From Methanolinea sp. UBA473 (lineage in GTDB: Archaea > Halobacteriota > Methanomicrobia > Methanomicrobiales > Methanospirillaceae), in contig DAEV01000126.1 of the NCBI GenBank assembly GCA_002509495.1, positions 1-19,777 on the forward strand: 19,777 bases of DNA, read 5' to 3'. Position 1 is the first letter of the stretch. Each line of letters starts with the position of its first letter. The notes under the pieces were generated by a model, which was not told the DNA's origin, did no database searches, and worked only from the letters and a program-made list of their open reading frames with translations. A program made the position numbers and the translations under genes. Positions 14,660 to 19,777 of this stretch are shown here, piece by piece.

Positions 14660-15196
14660 CTATTCGCGAACGAATTTTCTTTTTACGTAGACAAATGAGA
14701 TTGGTTTACCGTGATCCTCCCGGGTCGAATGAGTAATAATCCGCCAGGAAGTGTTCCTGGGATACAGGATCTCATAGTCTTCGCCACCCACGTAGAATGC
14801 GGGTTCCGAGGTCGGATATTCGGAAATGAAAATCACGTTGTATTGGGAGTCTTCCCCGGTAATTTTCCCTTTTACCGCCTCGATATTCGCGGTCCAGGAT
14901 TCAAAATTAGGATTGGGTTCGATCGAGAAGACTCCCGCATGGACCGAATCGATGATCTCTTTTGCATGAGGTCCCGTTACTGCCCGGAAAAAAAGGGGGT
15001 TCGAATCGTGTGAGATCGCGGACAATTGTTCCGGCGGGATCACCGATTTTGCGATGATATTATCCAGAACACTGACCAGGTGTTTCATCCACAACCGGCT
15101 TTCTTCCGTTATTTCCCCGGGATTCCTGTGATACAAATTGATCCAGTTGCCGAATGCAATCCATAACTGAATTGAATCGTCGAATGTGAATCCCAT
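14660..15196 (-). CDS. ADP-ribosyltransferase toxin-like protein (divergent)
   Basis: The 178-residue protein has the order of parts seen in ADP-ribosyltransferase exotoxin domains (PF03496-like). A helical lead has WINLYHR and a helix VSVLDNIIAKSVIP (about residues 42-54). FFRAVTG carries a candidate NAD-binding R71, and GVFSIEPNP (S91) stands where an STS motif is expected. A strand NVIFISEYP (about 120-128) is followed by GGEDYEILYPRNTSWRII with E139 and E142 and a last strand ISFVYVKRK. The STS is degenerate and the usual E-x-E or Q-x-E reads D-x-E (D140, E142), so activity is uncertain. No signal peptide is visible, so it acts in the cell or leaves by an unusual route. It is the first gene of a transcript shared with the 88-residue protein. 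This is motif-based recognition, not a database match. Confidence 0.5.
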   Translation of the reverse strand: MGFTFDDSIQLWIAFGNWINLYHRNPGEITEESRLWMKHLVSVLDNIIAKSVIPPEQLSAISHDSNPLFFRAVTGPHAKEIIDSVHAGVFSIEPNPNFESWTANIEAVKGKITGEDSQYNVIFISEYPTSEPAFYVGGEDYEILYPRNTSWRIITHSTREDHGKPISFVYVKRKFVRE

Positions 15197-15233
15197 ATTG
15201 ATATTCCCGTCCTTCTAGTATGAAGTCCGGTGC

Positions 15234-15243
15234 GATAAAAAGA
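15234..15243 (-). promoter_or_regulatory. TATA-like box of the ART-like gene
   Basis: Minus-strand CTTTTTATCG lies about 42 nt before the ATG at 15196, predicting a short leader of about 15 nt. Confidence 0.4.
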
Positions 15244-15494
15244 TTGTTAAATCAATGTTTGGCTGAGTATTCTCCCACTTTGCGTCTGGAAAGGATACGA
15301 TAGAGTCCCTGCATTCGCTGGGTGAGGGCGGGGTGGAAAAAGGATGGCCCTTCCGGAATACAGGATACAGCAGATTTGTATTCCACGCTGATACATCGCA
15401 GCCCTGTGGCAATCTGTCGCCCTGGAAGAGAGAAAAAATATTTACTTATTTTAAATATTGTGTATACATTTTCATATTATTAAAAATAAAACTC

Positions 15495-15529
15495 CTTATT
15501 TAGGCATAAAAATAAGATCAATATATTGA
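15495..15529 (+). promoter_or_regulatory. Promoter with two palindromes before the transporter operon
   Basis: Two inverted repeats lie side by side. At 15495-15516, CTTATTT and AAATAAG flank an 8-nt centre. At 15518-15529, TCAATATATTGA is a perfect 12-nt palindrome whose core ATATATT is also the best TATA candidate. The predicted start of transcription is near 15550, just before the ATG at 15557. A repressor bound at either palindrome would block the TATA site, as expected of a metal-dependent regulator; the regulator itself is not identified. Confidence 0.4.
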
Positions 15530-15556
15530 AATAGTGTGAAAAAAAACAAAATTTGT

Positions 15557-16711
15557 ATGAAACAATCCTTTTCCGTTCTGCTGATCGTACTGGTTTCCTG
15601 CGCCATGCTGACAATAGCAGGATGTATAAGCAACACCCGGCCTCTCGTTGAGAATGCTGCTGCAGGAACCACCCGCAACATTACGGACGGGTTTGGGAGA
15701 GAGGTTACCGTCCCGGTGCCCCTGCAGAGCGTGGTCTGTTCGGGATCCGGGTGCCTCCGGTACCTGGTCTACCTGGAAAGCCAGGACCTCGTGGTCGGGG
15801 TCGACGATATCGAGAAGAAGGACCAGGCCATCGAAGGGCGTCCCTATGCCCTGGTCTATCGAGACCGGTTCAAATCGTTGCCCCTCATCGGAGAGTTCCG
15901 GGGCAAGGACGACCCTGAGAAGATTATCGGGATCGGCCCCGGGCTCATCTTCAAGACAAGTACAACCACGACAACGGCGGCAGCAAACATCGCGGACGCC
16001 GACGCACTCCAGGAGAAGACCGGGATCTCTGTCGTGGCGTTCCCCTACGGATCTCTCCGGGACGGGAAGGAGAAGGACGAGATGTTCGAAGGCCTGCGGG
16101 TGATGGGTAACACTCTCGGAAAAGAGGGCCGGGCGGAAGAGGTGATCGCCTATATCGAGGAGACCATGCGGGACCTTGAATCACGAACCGCGGATATCCC
16201 GGCCTCCGAGCGAAAAACAGCCTATGTGGGAGGCGTCAGTTCCGCTGGAGCCCACGGGATCATCTCCACCGAACCGGCTTACCCGCCGTTCCTCTGGGTG
16301 CACGCAGGGAATGTCGCGGCCGGGATGGGGACTGCGCATGCCGATATTGCAAAGGAAGCGCTCGTGGACTGGGATCCTGAGTTCCTTTTCATCGACGTCG
16401 GGACCCTCCAGATGGAGAACGAGGGGGCAGTCGGGGAATTGAAAACCGATCCGGCCCTCCAGGGCCTTACCGCGGTCAAGGAAAACAGGGTGTACGGAGT
16501 GCTCCCCTATAACTTCTACAGCACCAACTACGAGACGGTGCTCGCAAATGCCTACTTCGTCGGCAAGATCCTCTACCCCGAACGGTTTGCCGACATCGAC
16601 CCGGCAGAAAAGGCCGACGAGATCTACACGTTTTTCGTGGGAAAACCTGTCTTCTCCGGACTGAACAGCCAGTACAGGGACCTTGGATTTGCCCGGATTC
16701 CGATAGGATAG
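15557..16711 (+). CDS. ABC transporter substrate-binding lipoprotein (FecB/BtuF type)
   Basis: The 384-residue protein has a lipoprotein signal peptide ending in LTIAGC (C23 would carry the lipid anchor). The mature part starts with ITDGFGREVTVPVPLQSVVC, the usual opening of metal-chelate-binding proteins of the FecB/BtuF/MolA fold. Later landmarks are VVGVDDIEKK (about 79-88), DPEFLFIDVG and VKENRVYGVLPYNFYSTNYE. It would catch a metal chelate, corrinoid or oxyanion outside the cell and pass it to the downstream permease. The ATG at 15557 fits the promoter position; a GTG at 15536 would add seven residues and cannot be excluded. It is the first gene of a five-gene operon. Confidence 0.88.
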   Translation: MKQSFSVLLIVLVSCAMLTIAGCISNTRPLVENAAAGTTRNITDGFGREVTVPVPLQSVVCSGSGCLRYLVYLESQDLVVGVDDIEKKDQAIEGRPYALVYRDRFKSLPLIGEFRGKDDPEKIIGIGPGLIFKTSTTTTTAAANIADADALQEKTGISVVAFPYGSLRDGKEKDEMFEGLRVMGNTLGKEGRAEEVIAYIEETMRDLESRTADIPASERKTAYVGGVSSAGAHGIISTEPAYPPFLWVHAGNVAAGMGTAHADIAKEALVDWDPEFLFIDVGTLQMENEGAVGELKTDPALQGLTAVKENRVYGVLPYNFYSTNYETVLANAYFVGKILYPERFADIDPAEKADEIYTFFVGKPVFSGLNSQYRDLGFARIPIG

Positions 16712-16754
16712 GGATATGAGAAAGAACTGTGTAAGGCGGGGAGCGTGAGAGGCC

Positions 16755-17825
16755 ATGCACTTTGCCGACGGAGAGGTCCCGGCCGACTACATCGGATATG
16801 TCCGCCAGAAATCGTTTTGGATCGTCGGGGGGATCCTCCTTCTCTTCCTGCTCCTCGTGTATTCGATCTCGGTCGGTGCGGTTGCCATCCCCCCGGTTGA
16901 AGTCCTGCAGACACTCTTAGGGCAGAATATCTCCCATAAGTGGGATGCGATCATCTGGAACATCCGCCTCCCCCAGGCGCTGACGGCCATCGTCGCCGGG
17001 ATAGGGCTCGCGGTGGCCGGCGTTGCCATGCAGTCTATCCTCCGGAATCCGCTCGGATCTCCATTCACGCTCGGCATCTCGAATGCAGGGGCGTTCGGCG
17101 CCGCGGTCTCGGTCATCGTGCTCGGGGCCGGCACAATGCAGTCGAGGGTAGCCGATGCCATCACCATCCACAACCCGTACCTGACCACCCTCATGGCATT
17201 CTGCTTCTGTCTCCTTGCGACTGCCGTGATCCTGCTCATCTCGCGCATCCGGGGAGCATCTCCCGAGGTGATGGTGCTCGCCGGGGTGGCACTCTCGTCC
17301 CTCTTCACCGCAGGGACCATGTTCCTCCAGTACTTCTCCACGGACGTCCAGCTTGCTGCAGTCGTGTTCTGGACCTTCGGGGATGTCTCGAGAGCGAACT
17401 GGCCGGAACTCGGACTTATCTCGGTCATCGTGACGGGGGCAACACTTTTTTTTGTCGCGAACCGCTGGAACTACAACGCGATCGATGCCGGAGACGAAAC
17501 GGCAAAGGGACTCGGAGTCCACGTGGAACGGGTCCGCGTGGTCGGCATGGTCGTCGCTGCCCTGGTCTCCGCGGTGATCGTCGCGTTCCTCGGGGTGATC
17601 GGCTTCGTGGGACTGGTATGCCCCCATATGGTCCGGAGGATCATCGGCGACGACCAGAGGTACCTGGTCCCGGGGTCCTGCGTCATGGGGGGGATCCTCC
17701 TGCTGGCATCGGACACCGTCGCCAGACTGGTCATGGCCCCCTATGTCCTTCCTGTTGCAGTCCTGACCGCGTTCATGGGTGCACCCGTCTTCCTCTACCT
17801 GCTTTTAAGGGGGTATCGGCGATGA
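16755..17825 (+). CDS. ABC transporter permease, FecCD/BtuC family
   Basis: The 356-residue protein has about nine to ten membrane segments. Family landmarks are IWNIRLPQALTAIVAGIGLA, SILRNPLGSPFTLGISNAGAFGA and, near the end, FLGVIGFVGLVCPHMVRRIIGDD, the loop that contacts the ATPase. Members form homodimers that import iron-siderophores, haem, cobalamin or molybdate. The ATG at 16755 follows an AGAGG stretch, and its stop overlaps the ATPase start (ATGA). The substrate is set by the upstream lipoprotein. Confidence 0.93.
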   Translation: MHFADGEVPADYIGYVRQKSFWIVGGILLLFLLLVYSISVGAVAIPPVEVLQTLLGQNISHKWDAIIWNIRLPQALTAIVAGIGLAVAGVAMQSILRNPLGSPFTLGISNAGAFGAAVSVIVLGAGTMQSRVADAITIHNPYLTTLMAFCFCLLATAVILLISRIRGASPEVMVLAGVALSSLFTAGTMFLQYFSTDVQLAAVVFWTFGDVSRANWPELGLISVIVTGATLFFVANRWNYNAIDAGDETAKGLGVHVERVRVVGMVVAALVSAVIVAFLGVIGFVGLVCPHMVRRIIGDDQRYLVPGSCVMGGILLLASDTVARLVMAPYVLPVAVLTAFMGAPVFLYLLLRGYRR

Positions 17826-18607
17826 TCCTCGCGGTCGAAGAACTCCGGTTTTTCTACCGGAACAGGGAGGTGCTCCGGGAGATCGCGTTCACCATCCATG
17901 CAGGCGAGATCATCGCAATCCTTGGTCCCAACGGTGTCGGGAAGACCACCCTCCTGAAGTGCCTGAACCGGATCCTCACCCCGCGAAAGGGCACGGTATT
18001 CCTGGACGGAGATGACCTCTACGGGCTCGATACGATGGAGATCGCCAGGCGTGTCGGATACGTCCCCCAGCGGGTCGAGACAGGCCGGCTCACCGCCTTC
18101 GATGCCGTGCTCCTGGGGAGACGTCCGCATATCGGGTGGGACGTCCAGGAAAAGGACTTAAAAATCGTGGATGCCGTCTTCCGCCGGCTCTCCATGGAGA
18201 ACCTGCGGATGGCCTGCATCGACGAGATGAGCGGCGGGGAACTCCAGAAGGTCGCTATCGCACGCTCTCTTGTGCAGGAGCCAGAAGTCCTCCTCCTTGA
18301 CGAGCCTACGAGCAACCTCGATTTGAAAAACCAGGTCAATATCCTCACGATCATCACCCAGGTCGTGAGAGAGCACCACATCGCGGCAGTGATGACCATG
18401 CATGACCTCAACCAGGCGCTACGGTATGCGGACCGGTTCATCTTCCTCAAGGCGGGCCGGGTCTTCACGCACGGGAACCACGATGTGGTTACCCCAGGGG
18501 TGATCGAGGAGGTGTACGGCCTTCCTGTCATCATCGGCGAGCTGGGGGGTGTCCGATGCGTGGTTCCCGGGAATACGGCCTCTGAACCGCTTGAAGATCC
18601 ATCCTAA
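17822..18607 (+). CDS. ABC transporter ATP-binding protein, FecE/BtuD type
   Basis: The 261-residue protein has all ABC ATPase motifs: Walker A GPNGVGKTT (residues 35-43), Q-loop Q83, signature MSGGE (136-140, a variant of LSGGQ), Walker B LLLDEP and the H-loop H194 in MTMHDLN. It overlaps the permease stop by 4 nt, a sign of translational coupling. It powers uptake of the unknown metal compound. The C-terminal extension GVIEEVYGLPVII is normal for the iron/B12 subfamily. Confidence 0.94.
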   Translation: MILAVEELRFFYRNREVLREIAFTIHAGEIIAILGPNGVGKTTLLKCLNRILTPRKGTVFLDGDDLYGLDTMEIARRVGYVPQRVETGRLTAFDAVLLGRRPHIGWDVQEKDLKIVDAVFRRLSMENLRMACIDEMSGGELQKVAIARSLVQEPEVLLLDEPTSNLDLKNQVNILTIITQVVREHHIAAVMTMHDLNQALRYADRFIFLKAGRVFTHGNHDVVTPGVIEEVYGLPVIIGELGGVRCVVPGNTASEPLEDPS

Positions 18608-18618
18608 GGAGAGATCCT

Positions 18619-19269
18619 ATGCACGAACAAGAAAAAGGAATCCATTTTCCCACAGAATATCCCTCATTCGAAGAATGTGTCCGTTTCCATGGCCATGCCT
18701 GCCCGGGCCTTGCCACGGGCTACCGGGTTGCGACCGCAGCGATGAGAACGCTCGGGGTACCACGGCCGTACGATGAAGAACTCGTCTGCATCGCCGAGAC
18801 CGATGCCTGCGGCGTGGATGCCGTCCAGGTGGTGACCGGCTGCACCTCGGGAAAGGGCAACCTGGTCGTCAGGGACTATGGAAAGCATGTCTTTTCTTTC
18901 CTCTCGCGGGAGAGCGGAAACGCGGTACGGGTCCTCGTCCGCCAGGCGGACATCCCGGAACGCCCGGCGATGGACGATCTCAGGAAGAAGGTCTTTTCCG
19001 GGACCGCAACGACCCGGGAACAGGCCGAGTTCCGGTCCCTGATGCGGGCAGCCATCGCCGATCTCTTGGCGGCGAAAGAAGACGCGATCCTTGACATCAG
19101 GGAAATTGCCATGGAACCTCCGGGAAAAGCGCGTATCTTTGCATCCGTCACCTGTGCCCGCTGCGGTGAACCGGTGGCCGATGCGAAGACCCGCACTCTC
19201 GACGGTTCGCGGGTTTGCATTCCGTGTGCAGATATCCTCATGCCGGAAGAGGAGCATCATTCCCTATGA
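18619..19269 (+). CDS. FmdE-family protein with zinc ribbon
   Basis: The 216-residue protein opens its domain with FHGHACPGLATGYR (about residues 23-36), the signature of the FmdE family, named after a gene of the molybdenum formylmethanofuran dehydrogenase operon. C64 and C75 lie in conserved-looking segments (TDACGVDAVQVVTGCT), and a C-terminal zinc ribbon has C179, C182, C200 and C203. A strong ribosome-binding site (AAGGAGAGATCCT) supports the ATG at 18619. Many FmdE-type proteins stand apart from the enzyme and lie beside metal transporters, as here, so a role in metal handling is likely. It is not evidence for a formylmethanofuran dehydrogenase operon at this locus. Confidence 0.88.
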   Translation: MHEQEKGIHFPTEYPSFEECVRFHGHACPGLATGYRVATAAMRTLGVPRPYDEELVCIAETDACGVDAVQVVTGCTSGKGNLVVRDYGKHVFSFLSRESGNAVRVLVRQADIPERPAMDDLRKKVFSGTATTREQAEFRSLMRAAIADLLAAKEDAILDIREIAMEPPGKARIFASVTCARCGEPVADAKTRTLDGSRVCIPCADILMPEEEHHSL

Positions 19270-19676
19270 GCATCGAACTCCACCCGATCGGCTATGTCAG
19301 GTCTCCCTACCGCGAGCGGGGAGATGCCCCCAGGCAGGGGAGGTTATCGGATACGGTCTCCGAGATCGTCATCGATCCCCCCTATCGCCCGGGCCTGTTC
19401 CGGGTTGGCGGGAAGAAACATCTTTTCGTACTCTGCTGGTTTGACCGGGCCGACCGGACCGCACTCCGGGCAACTCCCCCGCACAACCCGGTGGAGCACG
19501 GGGTTTTTGCGACCCGCTCCCCCGACCGTCCGAACCCGGTCGCCATCTCAGTCGTCGACCTTCTCGGGGAACACGAGGGTGTTCTCACGGTCCGGGGCCT
19601 CGATGCCCTGGACGGGACACCGGTAATCGACATCAAGCCCTATTCGAAAGAGATCGATGCACTGTGCGGGGATTGA
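19266..19676 (+). CDS. TrmO-like tRNA methyltransferase (TsaA/YaeB family)
   Basis: The 136-residue protein starts with LHPIGYVRSPY and has FATRSPDRPNPVAIS (residues 81-95) and DGTPVIDIKPY (116-126), the signatures of the UPF0066/TsaA family. Bacterial TrmO uses SAM to methylate t6A at position 37 of some tRNAs. The archaeal protein here consists of the catalytic domain only; E. coli TrmO has an extra C-terminal part. It overlaps the FmdE stop by ATGA. In methanogens this family is often found beside metal-related genes, so its target may differ from tRNA; that is an inference. Confidence 0.88.
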   Translation: MSIELHPIGYVRSPYRERGDAPRQGRLSDTVSEIVIDPPYRPGLFRVGGKKHLFVLCWFDRADRTALRATPPHNPVEHGVFATRSPDRPNPVAISVVDLLGEHEGVLTVRGLDALDGTPVIDIKPYSKEIDALCGD

Positions 19677-19701
19677 GACCCGGAGGAGTCTCTACTTTTT
19701 T
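19675..19701 (+). terminator. Hairpin and T-run ending the transporter operon
   Basis: GAGAC (19675-19679) can pair with GTCTC (19688-19692), and a run of six T residues follows at 19695-19700. The hairpin begins within the TrmO-like stop codon. The remaining bases up to the window end show no gene. Confidence 0.55.
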
Positions 19702-19777
19702 CACTCCCAAATCATCCGATGTATCTGACAGGGCGGCTTCGAATGCAAACCCGGGGAAGGCGGGGCCCGCTCCCGTT

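Larger units (their letters stand above)
15197..15556. other. AT-rich divergent promoter region
   Basis: About 360 nt with no convincing gene. Positions 15421-15480 contain only about 12 G or C in 60 nt, in contrast with the GC-rich transporter genes that follow. It carries promoter signals for the ART-like gene (left) and for the transporter operon (right). A minus-strand frame of 65 codons (15412-15215) has no start signal and is not called. Confidence 0.5.

Noticed and set aside
15215..15412. Minus-strand open frame of 65 codons
   Set aside because: It lies in the promoter region, overlaps the TATA-like box of the ART-like gene and has no start signal.
16940..17821. Open frame upstream of and in frame with the ATPase gene
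   Set aside because: It is a shadow of the permease gene in another frame. The ATPase begins at the ATGA overlap at 17822, where its first conserved strand starts.
1..19777. Search for tRNA genes, CRISPR arrays, insertion-sequence ends and transposase motifs
   Set aside because: No cloverleaf, no regularly spaced repeats and no DDE-type or serine recombinase motif was recognised by eye. A covariance-model search would be decisive for small RNAs.

Overview
The window reads as chromosomal DNA of a methanogenic euryarchaeon, most likely of the order Methanomicrobiales (Methanoregula/Methanolinea-like; this placement is inference from gene content). Supporting signs are AT-rich TATA-type boxes about 25 nt before starts, some with almost no leader; an FmdE-family protein; DUF2769 and DUF4405 proteins; a PKD-domain surface protein; and generally GC-rich coding sequence. 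No rRNA, tRNA, CRISPR array or complete insertion sequence was found.

Left part (1-6.9 kb): the first codons of a minus-strand gene leave the left edge. Next come an exported PKD plus metallo-beta-lactamase alkylsulfatase-like protein (minus), an exported delta-60 repeat protein (plus), a decayed fragment of a NapH-type ferredoxin gene (minus), an APC amino-acid permease (plus), a small DUF4405 membrane protein (plus) and an intact NapH-type polyferredoxin membrane protein (minus).

Middle part (7-12 kb): an HPr-kinase-like P-loop protein (plus) faces a minus-strand cluster of cysteine desulfurase-like enzyme, small conserved-looking protein and SAM methyltransferase. Upstream of that cluster is a Cys-rich DUF2769 protein. 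A divergent MscS-type channel follows on the plus strand.

Accessory block (12.1-15.5 kb): all genes are on the minus strand and the DNA is visibly more AT-rich towards its right end. From right to left these are a 178-residue protein with the layout of an ADP-ribosyltransferase toxin domain, a closely linked 88-residue basic protein, a TPR-PH membrane protein, a zinc-ribbon protein with a probably leaderless mRNA, and an Imm5-like putative immunity protein. This is the most likely place for an undescribed conflict or stress system.

Right part (15.5-19.7 kb): a plus-strand operon encodes a lipoprotein substrate-binding protein, a FecCD/BtuC-type permease, its ATPase, an FmdE zinc-ribbon protein and a TrmO-like tRNA methyltransferase. 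Two junctions overlap by ATGA, and a hairpin with a T-run closes the operon. It looks like a metal or metal-chelate uptake unit linked to a methanogenesis-related metalloprotein family; the cargo cannot be read from the sequence.
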